From NCBI GenBank assembly GCA_024643325.1, contig JAHEND010000035.1, positions 155,217-219,216 on the forward strand: 64,000 bases of DNA, in the 5' to 3' direction. Shown here one piece after another: positions 28,609-37,772 of the stretch. How positions within the stretch are numbered: position 1 is the stretch's first letter; each line of letters starts with the position of its first letter. The position numbers and the translations under genes are program-made. The notes under the pieces are model-generated. The model searched no databases. It was given only the letters and a program-made list of their open reading frames with translations, and was not told where the DNA came from. The stretch is from Sediminicola sp. Lineage in GTDB: Bacteria > Bacteroidota > Bacteroidia > Flavobacteriales > Flavobacteriaceae.

Positions 28609-28893
28609 TTATTTTGCTGGGTCTTGAAGTCTTTTTGAGAGCTCCATTGAAATAGCAGACAGGTCAAATTTAATTTTGCCAGCCATAGTTTCAATCACAC
28701 AACTAGCGTCTTTTTCATTTAAATCTACTACTTTTCCGTGCATACCACTTTTGGTAATTACTTTATCTCCCTTAGCTAAAGCAGCTGAAAATTTCTTTTC
28801 ATCCTTTTGACGCTTCATTTGGGGTCTGATCATAAAAAAATAACCCACAACAATAATTAAGGCTAAAGGTAAAAATTGATTTAATGCTTCCAT
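28609..28893 (-). CDS. yajC: Preprotein translocase subunit YajC
   Basis: This 94-residue protein has a single N-terminal transmembrane segment (about residues 7-23), then IRPQMKRQKDEKKF and a beta-rich cytoplasmic domain with GDKVITKSGMHGKVVDL. YajC associates with SecDF at the Sec translocon. It sits between the DUF1573 lipoprotein gene and pyrD, in the common Flavobacteriia order nusB-DUF1573-yajC. Confidence 0.95.
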   Translation of the reverse strand: MEALNQFLPLALIIVVGYFFMIRPQMKRQKDEKKFSAALAKGDKVITKSGMHGKVVDLNEKDASCVIETMAGKIKFDLSAISMELSKRLQDPAK

Positions 28894-28918
28894 AGGATAG
28901 TAAAAATGTTAGTATTGG

Positions 28919-29389
28919 TTAATTAGACGGAATAGACGCTGCGTTTGGAGCCAAAACAAAGGCTTGAATTTTTAACAACTCACTACCGTTGGCAGTATTG
29001 GCCTGCACATTAATTGTTTTTGTCACTTGATTTTGTCCTGAACCATTAAAATTCACTACCATTTTACCTTGCTGACCTGGTGCAATTGGGGTGTTTTTTG
29101 GGTAATCTGGAATAGTACATCCACAGCTAGAAGTAGCGTCTGTGATAATGAGTGGAGCGTCTCCAGTATTAGTAAAAGTAAATACCGTTTGTTGCGGTGT
29201 TCCCTGAGTAATTTGACCAAAATCATGGAAGGTTTTGTCAAAAGTCATTACCGCCATTTTATTCGCAGAAGCATCTCTTACAGCTGCAGCCTCTACATTT
29301 GCATTTTCAATTTTTTCAGTCGCTTTCTCTTTACATGAGAAGGTAATAAGTGACATTGATAAAAGTGCGATTAAGCTAATTTTTTTCAT
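28919..29389 (-). CDS. DUF1573 lipoprotein
   Basis: This 156-residue protein has a lipoprotein signal peptide, with the lipobox Cys at residue 19 (MSLITFSCKE), so it is membrane-anchored in the envelope. The DUF1573 domain (about 48-150) is an immunoglobulin-like beta fold with FDKTFHDFGQITQG and the conserved TDATSSCGCTIPDYPK. The function is unknown. It is encoded between nusB and yajC, which suggests a role linked to protein export or envelope biogenesis, but that is inference from context. Confidence 0.93.
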   Translation of the reverse strand: MKKISLIALLSMSLITFSCKEKATEKIENANVEAAAVRDASANKMAVMTFDKTFHDFGQITQGTPQQTVFTFTNTGDAPLIITDATSSCGCTIPDYPKNTPIAPGQQGKMVVNFNGSGQNQVTKTINVQANTANGSELLKIQAFVLAPNAASIPSN

Positions 29390-29433
29390 GATCTGGAAAA
29401 TTTAAATTTATAAAATACGAATATAAAAATTAT

Positions 29434-30381
29434 TTACAATAAACCACGTCCGACTTTCTCAAGTCTTCCTTGATCTTTAAACTCTTTTGATAGTGAATCC
29501 AATATACCATTTATAAATATACTGCTCTTGGGGGTGGAATATTCTTTGGCAATCTCTAAGTATTCATTGATAGTTACCCTAACTGGAATCGAAGGAAAAA
29601 AAAGTAATTCACAAATAGCCATTTTCAATAAAATACCGTCAATATCTGCTATTCTATCCTTATCCCATTTGGGGGTTTTGTCTGCTGTTTCTTTAGCTAA
29701 AATGTTTTCTTTAAGTGCTGTTTTAACCAGTAAATTTTGAGCAAACTCAACGTCGTCTTCTAAGATTGCTAGGCCTTTAATAAAATCCGATCCCATTACT
29801 TTTGGTGTTAATTTTTTTAACTGCTTTAGCAGGAAAGTATTTACAATAGGCATGTCGTCTGCCCAAGTAATGGTGTGGTCTTCTAAAAAATCATACACTT
29901 TATCGTTTGGTGCTATAATCTCTTTGAATATTTTAATCAAAAAGGCCAAATCTTCTTCGTATGTATTTGCTGGGTCTTTCAAGTACTCGGTGTAAGCATC
30001 ACTCTCTATAATTTCCTTAAAGATGATTTTTACATATTCTTCATGTAAATACCAAGTATTGAGTTTTCTAGCAGCAATGGCACTACTGATTGCTTCATTA
30101 TTTTTGATCTGAGCAAGCACTAAGTTATTTGAAAACTTTGCTTTGGAAGGATCTAAATCTGCTGAGGAAGAAATATACTTTTTAGAGGATAAAAGTAAAT
30201 GATCTGCAGCCCTGGCTTGAAGCTCAATAAATAGACTCAAATGAAGTAAATAAAGACTTCCCATCTTTTCCATACTGAGGCTAAGAAATTTCTTTTCCTT
30301 TTCTAAGGTGTCTTCTGTGGTTTGTGTCATAGCATACAAACCCTGCATTACTTTTACTCGAATGTGCCTCCTTGTGAGCAT
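29434..30381 (-). CDS. nusB: Transcription antitermination factor NusB (long Bacteroidota form)
   Basis: This 315-residue protein has the NusB RNA-binding fold in its C-terminal half (about 165-305), shown by LLKMAICELLFFPSIPVRVT and NEYLEIAKEYSTPKSSIFING. The N-terminal half opens with MLTRRHIRVKVMQGLYAM, typical of NusB, but the protein is roughly twice the length of E. coli NusB because of a helical insertion, as in other Bacteroidota. NusB with NusE boxes rRNA operon antitermination. It is the first gene of the nusB-DUF1573-yajC-pyrD-lysE-HMGL run. Confidence 0.95.
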   Translation of the reverse strand: MLTRRHIRVKVMQGLYAMTQTTEDTLEKEKKFLSLSMEKMGSLYLLHLSLFIELQARAADHLLLSSKKYISSSADLDPSKAKFSNNLVLAQIKNNEAISSAIAARKLNTWYLHEEYVKIIFKEIIESDAYTEYLKDPANTYEEDLAFLIKIFKEIIAPNDKVYDFLEDHTITWADDMPIVNTFLLKQLKKLTPKVMGSDFIKGLAILEDDVEFAQNLLVKTALKENILAKETADKTPKWDKDRIADIDGILLKMAICELLFFPSIPVRVTINEYLEIAKEYSTPKSSIFINGILDSLSKEFKDQGRLEKVGRGLL

Positions 30382-30502
30382 GATAAAGAACTTTTTTAAT
30401 GAATAAAACTCGCAGGCAAAAATACTACTTATTTATAGATGGCAAACCCTTATTAGATAATATTATTCGCTTAATTCTCTGCTTTATAAATTTCATAAAC
30501 CT

Positions 30503-30510
30503 TATATTTG
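30503..30510 (+). promoter_or_regulatory. Bacteroidota -7 promoter element before the MsbA-like gene
   Basis: TATATTTG lies 32 nt upstream of the ATG at 30543 in the divergent nusB/ABC intergenic region. I see no exact -33 TTG at the preferred distance. Confidence 0.55.
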
Positions 30511-30542
30511 TTTGGCTTAAATTGAAGTCCTAATACTCAGGC

Positions 30543-32318
30543 ATGAAGGAACTGCGTCACCTCAATAAATACTTTAAAAAATATAAGTTAAAACTACTAT
30601 TAGGTATTTTAATTACTATTGTCGCAAGGGTTTTTTCTCTGATTATGCCTCCTTTTATCAATAAATCTGTTCAAGCGGTAGAGCAATATCTCTCTGTGAG
30701 CAATGCAGATGAGAGTCTTGTCAAAGGCGTTTTGCTAGAATATATTCTCATTATTATTGGTGCCGCCTTACTCTCCGGTTTTTTTACTTTTTTAATGCGT
30801 CAAACGATTATAAATATTTCCAGATACATAGAAAGAGATCTTAAAAATGAAATATTTGACCACTATCAGAAGTTACATTTAGCTTTCTACAAGAACAACC
30901 GTACTGGAGATCTCATGAACAGAATTAGCGAAGATGTTGGTCAAGTGAGAATGTATGCTGGCCCTGCAATCATGTATGGTATTCAAACACTGACTCTTTT
31001 CGGATGTGTTATTCCACTAATGTTTATTAAAGCTCCAACACTAGCTGCTTATACCCTACTCCCATTACCATTTTTGTCTGTACTTATCTATAAAATAAGT
31101 AAGGTCATTCACAAAAAGAGTACAGCCGTTCAGAGCTTTCTCTCTACATTATCAACATTTACACAAGAGCGTTTTTCTGGAATATCGGTCATAAAAGCTT
31201 ATGGCTTGGAGGAGAGCAACAACAATGAATTGGCCGAATTAGCCAATACAGGAAGACAAAAAAGTTTAGACCTCGCTAAAGTAAATGCCTGGTTCTTTCC
31301 CCTAATGATCTTAATGATCGGGGTGAGTAATTTGTTTGTCATATATATAGGTGGCAAGCAGTATATCAGTGGCGAAATAAGTTCCATTGGATTGATTCTT
31401 GAATTTATTATCTATGTCAATATGCTCACTTGGCCGGTAGCTATAGTAGGCTGGCTCACCTCTATTATACAACAAGCTGAAGCCTCACAGGCTAGAATCA
31501 ATGAATTTCTAAAAACCAAACCAGCCATAGTAGATTCGTCAAAAGGCCCTATGGAAATTGAGGGGAATATTCAATTCGACAAAGTATGTTTCACTTATCC
31601 AGACACTGGAATTAAAGCCATCCAAGAATTATCATTTGAAGTGAAACAAGGCCAAACTGTGGCTATCTTAGGAAAGACTGGTTCTGGTAAATCTACCGTT
31701 CTTGAATTAATCAGTAGGATGTATGACATAGATAGTGGCAAACTCACTATTGACGGTGTTCCCATAAAAAAAGTACCACTTTCCGCTCTCAGAAATGCAA
31801 TAGGTGCAGTTCCACAAGACGCTTTTCTATTTTCAGAAACCATTGCTAACAATATTGCTTTTGGGAAAGAAAATGCCTCCCAATCAGATATTATAGCAGC
31901 AGCAAAAAAAGCTATTGTTCACGACAACATCACAGCATTCTCTAAAGGCTATGAGACTATTTTAGGAGAAAGAGGCATTACCCTAAGTGGTGGTCAAAAA
32001 CAAAGGGTTTCTATTGCTAGAGCGCTCATAAAAAACCCTAAAGTGTATCTTTTTGACGACTGTTTGTCTGCTGTAGACACCGAAACAGAGGAAGCCATAT
32101 TAAATGAGCTTAAAAAAGCCGCTACCCACAAAACTACCATTATAGTGAGTCACAGGGTTTCCGCAGCTAAAAATGCAGACAAAATAATCGTTTTAGAAGA
32201 TGGTAAAAAAATTCAAGAGGGTACCCATGCAGAATTAATTACTTTAAATGGTTATTACAAAGCACTTTATGAAGGTCAATCTACCCATAAAGAAAACCCA
32301 AAAAATGTTGTAACATAA
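30543..32318 (+). CDS. ABC exporter, fused permease and ATPase (MsbA-like)
   Basis: This 591-residue half-transporter has six membrane segments in residues about 15-320, then an ATPase with Walker A LGKTGSGKST, signature TLSGGQKQRV and Walker B VYLFDDCLSAVDTE, with the H-loop His in IIVSHRVSA. The intracellular loop motif LHLAFYKNNRTGDLMNRISED is typical of lipid and drug exporters. It probably works as a homodimer. The substrate is unknown (lipid A, lipid or drug). It is divergent from nusB and 52 nt upstream of the DUF3276 gene. Confidence 0.94.
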   Translation: MKELRHLNKYFKKYKLKLLLGILITIVARVFSLIMPPFINKSVQAVEQYLSVSNADESLVKGVLLEYILIIIGAALLSGFFTFLMRQTIINISRYIERDLKNEIFDHYQKLHLAFYKNNRTGDLMNRISEDVGQVRMYAGPAIMYGIQTLTLFGCVIPLMFIKAPTLAAYTLLPLPFLSVLIYKISKVIHKKSTAVQSFLSTLSTFTQERFSGISVIKAYGLEESNNNELAELANTGRQKSLDLAKVNAWFFPLMILMIGVSNLFVIYIGGKQYISGEISSIGLILEFIIYVNMLTWPVAIVGWLTSIIQQAEASQARINEFLKTKPAIVDSSKGPMEIEGNIQFDKVCFTYPDTGIKAIQELSFEVKQGQTVAILGKTGSGKSTVLELISRMYDIDSGKLTIDGVPIKKVPLSALRNAIGAVPQDAFLFSETIANNIAFGKENASQSDIIAAAKKAIVHDNITAFSKGYETILGERGITLSGGQKQRVSIARALIKNPKVYLFDDCLSAVDTETEEAILNELKKAATHKTTIIVSHRVSAAKNADKIIVLEDGKKIQEGTHAELITLNGYYKALYEGQSTHKENPKNVVT

Positions 32319-32370
32319 ACATTTTTTTTTCAATTTTGAAGAGAACAATGCACTTGCAAAAACAGAACAG

Positions 32371-32769
32371 ATGTACGCAAAAGAATCCATGGAACAAGAA
32401 GAGATACACTCAAAGGTTTTAAGAGCTGGAAGGAGAACTTATTTTTTTGATGTAAGAGGCACTAAAGCCGGCGATTACTATTTAACAATAACAGAGAGTA
32501 AGAAATTTACGCACGACGACGGATCTTTCCATTACAAGAAGCACAAGATTTATTTGTATAAAGAAGACTTTACAGCATTTAAAGAAATTATGGACGAAAT
32601 GATGGATTTCATCATTGACAACAAAGGTTCTGAGGTGATCTCTGAAAGACACCAATCAGATTTTAAAAAAGAATCCTTTGAAGATATTGTTTCAGAAGAT
32701 GCAGAGGAAAAGCCTATTGAAGACACACCAACTTCTTCCTTTACAGAGGTGGATTTTGACGATATTTAA
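32371..32769 (+). CDS. DUF3276 / PUR-alpha-like nucleic-acid-binding protein
   Basis: The 132-residue protein contains a PUR repeat-like core (about 12-95) with VLRAGRRTYFFDVRGTKAGD and FHYKKHKIYLYKEDF. Bacterial PUR proteins of Bacteroidota and Borrelia dimerise and bind single-stranded or double-stranded nucleic acid. The C-terminal 30 residues are acidic. Either Met1 or Met7 may be the start; I used the first ATG. It follows the exporter by 52 nt and ends with a strong terminator. Confidence 0.92.
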   Translation: MYAKESMEQEEIHSKVLRAGRRTYFFDVRGTKAGDYYLTITESKKFTHDDGSFHYKKHKIYLYKEDFTAFKEIMDEMMDFIIDNKGSEVISERHQSDFKKESFEDIVSEDAEEKPIEDTPTSSFTEVDFDDI

Positions 32770-32793
32770 TTTTCAACAATAATTTAATTGTGT

Positions 32794-32821
32794 AAAAGGG
32801 CCTCAATAGAGGCTCTTTTCT
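32794..32821 (+). terminator. Terminator after the DUF3276 gene
   Basis: An 11-bp stem (AAAAGGGCCTC with GAGGCTCTTTT, one G-U pair) with loop AATA is followed by a T-rich stretch, 25 nt past the stop codon. Confidence 0.85.
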
Positions 32822-32858
32822 TATTTTTATACTTTAAGTAACCCTCAAAACCAATTCC

Positions 32859-35381
32859 ATGAAAAAATTTCTTTTGACCTTATTGCTCTTTTTACCCTTA
32901 GGTATTTTAGCACAAGAGACTATTGACTTAGGTTATTATCTTCCAGATAACATATCTTACAACCCAGAAATACCTACGCCAAAAGAGGTTATTGGTCATG
33001 AAGTGGGAGAATGGCATGTTACTCATGACAAATTAGTACAATATATGACGGCCTTGGCAGCTTCCTCTGATCGAATAAAAATAGAGAATAGAGGCGCTAC
33101 ATTCGAAGGAAGGCCATTGCTTCTTCTCACGGTAACCAGCCCAAAAAATCACAGCAATATTGAGTCCATCAGAACCCAGCACTTGGCATTGACTACTCCT
33201 GCAGGACAAAACTTGTCCACAGAAAATATGCCCATAGTGGTGTATCAAGGATTTTCAATTCATGGAAATGAACCCAGTGGCGCAAATGCTGGACTTGCTT
33301 ACGCCTATTATTTGGCTGCCGCTGAAGGGCCTGAGATAGAGGCTGTTTTAGACAATACTGTTATATTAATGGACCCTTCATTCAACCCTGACGGTCTTCA
33401 AAGATTTGCGTATTGGGCCAACACAAACAGAAGTAATTTACTCAACCCAGATCCAAATGAAAGGGAGTATCACGAAGTATGGCCAGGAGGAAGAACCAAC
33501 CATTATTGGTTTGACATGAATAGAGACTGGTTGCCTGTTCAATTACCAGAAAGTAGGGCTAGAATTAAAAGTTTTCACGCATGGAAGCCTAACATACTTA
33601 CCGATCACCACGAGATGGGTACCAATTCCACTTTTTTCTTTCAACCAGGAGAGCCCACAAGAGTGCACCCCTTAACCCCTGCGATTAACCAAGAACTTAC
33701 GGCAGAGATAGGTACTTACCATGCCAAAGCATTAGATAAAATTGGTTCTTTGTATTATTCTGAAGAAAACTACGACGACTACTATTACGGGAAAGGATCT
33801 ACTTTCCCAGACATTAATGGTAGTATTGGAATCCTTTTTGAACAAGGTAGTTCTAGAGGACATATACAAGAAAGTGAAAATGGCATACTCACCTTTCCAT
33901 TCACCATTAGAAACCAATTCACTACTGCATTATCTACTGTGGCTGCAGCTCAAGGCATGAGGGAAAAAATATTAAACTACCAGAGAGACTTCTTTTCCAA
34001 TACAAGGATATTGGCAGCTAAAGAAAAACAAAAAGCGATTGTGTTTGGTGACACAAAAGATGCTGCTAAAACAAATCACTTAGCTGAAATTCTTCACAGG
34101 CAAGAAATTAAATTTCATGAGCTCAAAAGAGATGCGGTTATCAATGGAAAAAAATTCAAAAAAGGTTATGGCTATGTAGTGCCACTAAACCAACAGAACA
34201 ATAGTCTAATACAAGCAATGTTTGAAAAAAGAACCACTTTTTCAGATAGTTTGTTCTACGACATTTCTGCATGGACATTTCCACTAGCTTTCAATGTTGC
34301 ATACACTACAACAAACAACCTTAATGAAGCAGGGTCTGAGGTAAACAAAATTCCTATGTCAAAGGGAAGTATTAGCGCCTTATCTCAGTATGCATACCTC
34401 TTCGAATGGCATGAATACTATACCCCAAAAGCTTTAAACAAAATACTAAACAAAGGACTCAGGGCCAAAGTAGCTAAAAGGGCGTTTGAATTAGAAGGCG
34501 TAAAATACGATTACGGTACTATCATGATTCCTGTAGCCAATCAATCTTTATCTGCCAATGAAATACACCAATTTTTGACAGAAATTGCTGCAGACGCCCA
34601 AATTAAAATAAAAGGAGTAGGCACTGGATTAAGCAATGGAATAGATTTAGGAAGCAATAATTTTGAGGCACTCAAAAAGGCTTCTGTGGCCATTGTTGTT
34701 GGTAATGGTACGGCTTCTTATGACGCTGGAGAAATTTGGCATTTATTTGACCAAAGGTACGATATGAAACTCACTAAAATAGACCTTGACTATTTTAGTC
34801 GGGTAGATCTTTCCAGATACACTACCTTAATAGTTCCTAATATGTATGGAAGTGCATTGAATTCAGCTGCTTCAAATAAAATTAAAGAATGGGTAAAAGA
34901 TGGAGGTACCTTAATAGCCTATAAAAATTCCGCCAAATGGATTTCTAAAAACGAATTTATGGACCTAACATTCAAAAATGCACCTTTAGAAGCCAAAGGA
35001 ATCTCTTATGAGGACAGGGAGAATTTCTATGGCGCACAAGAAACAGGCGGTGCTATTTTCAAAGCAAAATTAGATTTGAGTCACCCCATCAACTACGGTT
35101 ATCACAATGCTTATGTTGCCATGTTTAGAAAAACAAATGTATATATTGAAGCAGACAAACAAAGTTTCAATAATCCTATTCAATACACTTCTTCTCCGCT
35201 TTTAAGCGGATACCACTCCAAAGTGAATGCTACTTTAATTCCCAACACTGTGCCATTTAAAGTATCTGGTTTAGGTAGAGGAAATGTAATTTTGTTCACT
35301 GACAATACGAATTTTAGAGCCTTTTGGTACGGAACCAATAAGTTTTTGGCCAATGCCATATTCTTCAGTAATTTAATGTAA
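32859..35381 (+). CDS. Secreted zinc carboxypeptidase, M14 family
   Basis: This 840-residue protein has a signal peptide (1-18, ending LGILAQ). The M14 domain carries the zinc motif His135-x-x-Glu138 (SIHGNEPSG), the Arg-rich substrate region around FDMNRDWLPVQ, a third zinc-ligand candidate in TDHHEMGTNSTFFF, and the catalytic Glu in GILFEQGSS near residue 328. The C-terminal 300 residues contain a class I glutamine-amidotransferase-like domain (VVGNGTASYDAGEIWH), as in related Bacteroidota proteases. A role in peptide degradation in the periplasm or outside the cell is likely. It abuts the converging acyltransferase gene with zero intergenic bases. Confidence 0.9.
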   Translation: MKKFLLTLLLFLPLGILAQETIDLGYYLPDNISYNPEIPTPKEVIGHEVGEWHVTHDKLVQYMTALAASSDRIKIENRGATFEGRPLLLLTVTSPKNHSNIESIRTQHLALTTPAGQNLSTENMPIVVYQGFSIHGNEPSGANAGLAYAYYLAAAEGPEIEAVLDNTVILMDPSFNPDGLQRFAYWANTNRSNLLNPDPNEREYHEVWPGGRTNHYWFDMNRDWLPVQLPESRARIKSFHAWKPNILTDHHEMGTNSTFFFQPGEPTRVHPLTPAINQELTAEIGTYHAKALDKIGSLYYSEENYDDYYYGKGSTFPDINGSIGILFEQGSSRGHIQESENGILTFPFTIRNQFTTALSTVAAAQGMREKILNYQRDFFSNTRILAAKEKQKAIVFGDTKDAAKTNHLAEILHRQEIKFHELKRDAVINGKKFKKGYGYVVPLNQQNNSLIQAMFEKRTTFSDSLFYDISAWTFPLAFNVAYTTTNNLNEAGSEVNKIPMSKGSISALSQYAYLFEWHEYYTPKALNKILNKGLRAKVAKRAFELEGVKYDYGTIMIPVANQSLSANEIHQFLTEIAADAQIKIKGVGTGLSNGIDLGSNNFEALKKASVAIVVGNGTASYDAGEIWHLFDQRYDMKLTKIDLDYFSRVDLSRYTTLIVPNMYGSALNSAASNKIKEWVKDGGTLIAYKNSAKWISKNEFMDLTFKNAPLEAKGISYEDRENFYGAQETGGAIFKAKLDLSHPINYGYHNAYVAMFRKTNVYIEADKQSFNNPIQYTSSPLLSGYHSKVNATLIPNTVPFKVSGLGRGNVILFTDNTNFRAFWYGTNKFLANAIFFSNLM

Positions 35382-36497
35382 TTAAAGTACTTTTTTTACA
35401 AATATTAAATTCATCATAAAATGACCCATAGGGATGGCTAAAGCCATCCCTATATTTTTGGCAAATACTGCAATCAAAATAAAAAGCAGTAAAAAGTAGC
35501 ATGGGAAAAACAATAAGGAAAATCCAAATCTAGCGGTACTTACAAATTCAGGCTGCTTTATACGTGGTTTTAAAAACAGACGCCATACACTTAAAGGAAT
35601 CATATTTAAAAATTCATAAAGGAGCTTTAAAAATTGACTAACCGTTCTAGAAAAAAAGGATTTATTTAGATCAGTATTGGGTGTGAAAAATATACTAGTT
35701 GTAGCTTCTAAAGACCCTTTAGATTGAAGAGCGTGTTCAAACTGAGCAATTAAATCATTAGTTTTCAATGGATTCAAAAAAAGTTGAGAATCTTGCTCCA
35801 AAGCAGTATCAATTTGATCGTAATACCCTTCTAGAGACTCGGGAATATGAGTAGTCAAAACAGCTAATTTTTCATGTAAAGTCCATAATAGTGAATGGGT
35901 ATTCTCCTTATTAATCTCAAAAGGTTCAATTTTAAGGCTATTACCATAAACAATCGAAACGGCGTCTGGAAAACGTACTGCTTTAATGTAATTAACTCCA
36001 ATAGGTGACAAGAAAACAGGTTCTTTGTCAATGGACCAACGATGAGATAAAAGGCTAACAAAACCTTTTTTTAATGGTCTCACCCTTCTTTTTAAACCAT
36101 GATTCCCTTCGGGAAAAATTAATATAGCTTCATGATTATGAAGCACTTCCCCACAACGATTAAAAATAGGAATGTTTTTAGAAAGGGTGTCCACACCATC
36201 CCTAAATCTATATATAGGCAACATACCTATATATCTTAAAAAATGTCCAATCAAAGGATTTTTAAACACATCTGATCTAGTGAGAAAAGTAGTCTTCCTC
36301 CTTGTGGTTGTAGCGATCAGTAAAGCATCTAATAAAGCATTTTGATGGTTTCCCAAATATATTACTGATTTATCATGGTGTTGTTTTGAAAAACCAGTCA
36401 CTACAATGCGTTTAAAATAACACCATAACGCAAATCTGACCAAAGCTTTAACCAAATTGGTCAATTGATTTTGTACACTAATCATACACTTTTGCAT
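35382..36497 (-). CDS. 1-acylglycerol-3-phosphate acyltransferase-like protein
   Basis: This 371-residue membrane-associated protein has PlsC-type motifs: GNHQNALLDALL (the H-x4-D catalytic pair), PIYRFRDGV, and IFPEGNHGLKRR, which place it in the LPLAT superfamily. The C-terminal portion adds three hydrophobic segments (about 300-360), which is unusual for plain PlsC enzymes and common in Bacteroidota paralogues. The acyl acceptor is unknown. The gene overlaps the BASS gene by 20 nt if the first ATG is used, or 8 nt from Met5, indicating coupling. Confidence 0.85.
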   Translation of the reverse strand: MQKCMISVQNQLTNLVKALVRFALWCYFKRIVVTGFSKQHHDKSVIYLGNHQNALLDALLIATTTRRKTTFLTRSDVFKNPLIGHFLRYIGMLPIYRFRDGVDTLSKNIPIFNRCGEVLHNHEAILIFPEGNHGLKRRVRPLKKGFVSLLSHRWSIDKEPVFLSPIGVNYIKAVRFPDAVSIVYGNSLKIEPFEINKENTHSLLWTLHEKLAVLTTHIPESLEGYYDQIDTALEQDSQLFLNPLKTNDLIAQFEHALQSKGSLEATTSIFFTPNTDLNKSFFSRTVSQFLKLLYEFLNMIPLSVWRLFLKPRIKQPEFVSTARFGFSLLFFPCYFLLLFILIAVFAKNIGMALAIPMGHFMMNLIFVKKVL

Positions 36498-37389
36498 TTA
36501 AAGCGGAATAATTTCTAAAAAAAGTTCCCAGCAAAAGGCCAGATATTAAATGCCAAATTCCCCAGAAAGCTGTTAAAATAGCCATACCTCCCAAACCATC
36601 AAAAAAAGTAAAAATCAAAAGAAGTCCAAGACCAGAATTTTGAATACCTGTCTCTATGGTAATTGTCTTAGTGTCTTTCCAGGAAAGTCTCCACCATTTA
36701 GCCAAGCTAAAGCCCGTAATAAAAGCTATAAAATTGTGAAGTAATACCAACCAAAAAACCTCCATAACATAGCGTTCAAACGCCACTAAATTGTTTCCCA
36801 GAGCCAAAAAGATTAAGGTAATAAAAAAAAGGAGGGAAAGCTTTTTCATAACATTTGAAATCCTTTGAGCAGAAAGAGGGTATTTTTCGTGAATGAGCAT
36901 TCCTAAAATCAATGGTATTCCCAAAATGAGCCCCACTAATTTAACCATATCTATAGGTTGTACAGATACTGATCTCAAAATAGCAGAAGTAGGTTCATAC
37001 ATATTACCCCAAAAAGCAAGATTCAATGGAGTCATAACCACAGCTAAAAGTGTAGCAATAGCCGTTAAACTGACTGACAATGCGTCATTACCCCTAGAAA
37101 AATGAGTGATAAAATTAGAGATGTTTCCTCCAGGACATGCAGCCACTAAAATCATTCCTAAAGCAATACTAGGTGCCGGTTTTAAAACCAGAACAAGAAA
37201 AAAACTGACTAGGGGAAAAACCAAAAATTGGCTTGACACGCCAATTATAAGAGACTTAGGATTTAAAATAACTTGTTTAAAATCACGCCAATCTATGGAC
37301 AAGGCTATGCCAAACATCACAAAGGCTAATGCTATATTTAACACCCAAATACTATCGCTGTCAAAATTAATCTGTGCCTGTTCTAACAA
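36478..37389 (-). CDS. Bile acid:sodium symporter family transporter
   Basis: This 303-residue inner-membrane protein has about nine hydrophobic segments. The family segments are FGIALSIDWRDF, GMILVAACPGGNISNFITHF (the sodium-site motif in the crossover region) and ETGIQNSGLGLLLIF (second crossover). BASS proteins carry organic anions with sodium; the substrate in bacteria is usually unknown. The start is TTG at 37389, 2 nt after the csaA stop, with no upstream ATG, so translation is coupled to csaA. Confidence 0.9.
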   Translation of the reverse strand: MLEQAQINFDSDSIWVLNIALAFVMFGIALSIDWRDFKQVILNPKSLIIGVSSQFLVFPLVSFFLVLVLKPAPSIALGMILVAACPGGNISNFITHFSRGNDALSVSLTAIATLLAVVMTPLNLAFWGNMYEPTSAILRSVSVQPIDMVKLVGLILGIPLILGMLIHEKYPLSAQRISNVMKKLSLLFFITLIFLALGNNLVAFERYVMEVFWLVLLHNFIAFITGFSLAKWWRLSWKDTKTITIETGIQNSGLGLLLIFTFFDGLGGMAILTAFWGIWHLISGLLLGTFFRNYSALNAKVYD

Positions 37390-37391
37390 TA

Positions 37392-37733
37392 TTATGAAAT
37401 TTTTAATCCGTTAGGTACTTTAGACATGGGCTGCAGTAAAGTAACCTCAGCTTCATTCACCGCTCCCAAAACCAAGCATTGACTTTTAAAATTTGCAATT
37501 TGTTTTTCCGGAAAATTAACTACAGCCACGAGCTGTTGTCCAATTAAAGATTCTTTAGCATATAATTTGGTGATTTGCGCAGAAGTCTTCAAAACACCTA
37601 AAGGCGCACCAAAATCTATATAAAGTTTATAAGCAGGTTTATGCGCCTCGGGGAAATCTAAGGCTTCCATTACGGTACCAACTCGAATATCTACTTTTTC
37701 AAAATCACTCCAAGATAATTGTTTGGAATCCAT
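37392..37733 (-). CDS. csaA: tRNA-binding-domain chaperone-like protein CsaA
   Basis: This 113-residue protein consists of one EMAP/tRNA-binding OB fold with FEKVDIRVGTVMEALDFPEA, YKLYIDFG and the C-terminal FKSQCLVLGAVNEAEV, typical of CsaA. CsaA acts as a small secretion-linked chaperone in Bacillus and may bind tRNA. It is short and complete. It starts the csaA-BASS-acyltransferase minus-strand run. Confidence 0.95.
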   Translation of the reverse strand: MDSKQLSWSDFEKVDIRVGTVMEALDFPEAHKPAYKLYIDFGAPLGVLKTSAQITKLYAKESLIGQQLVAVVNFPEKQIANFKSQCLVLGAVNEAEVTLLQPMSKVPNGLKIS

Positions 37734-37772
37734 AGGCTTTAAAGTATAAATTTTATGTTAATTTCATAAGCA

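Noticed and set aside
33742..33960. Open frames on the strand opposite or in other frames of the M14 peptidase and other large genes
   Set aside because: They are shadow frames fully inside strongly coding genes, with no recognisable domain and improbable amino-acid composition.
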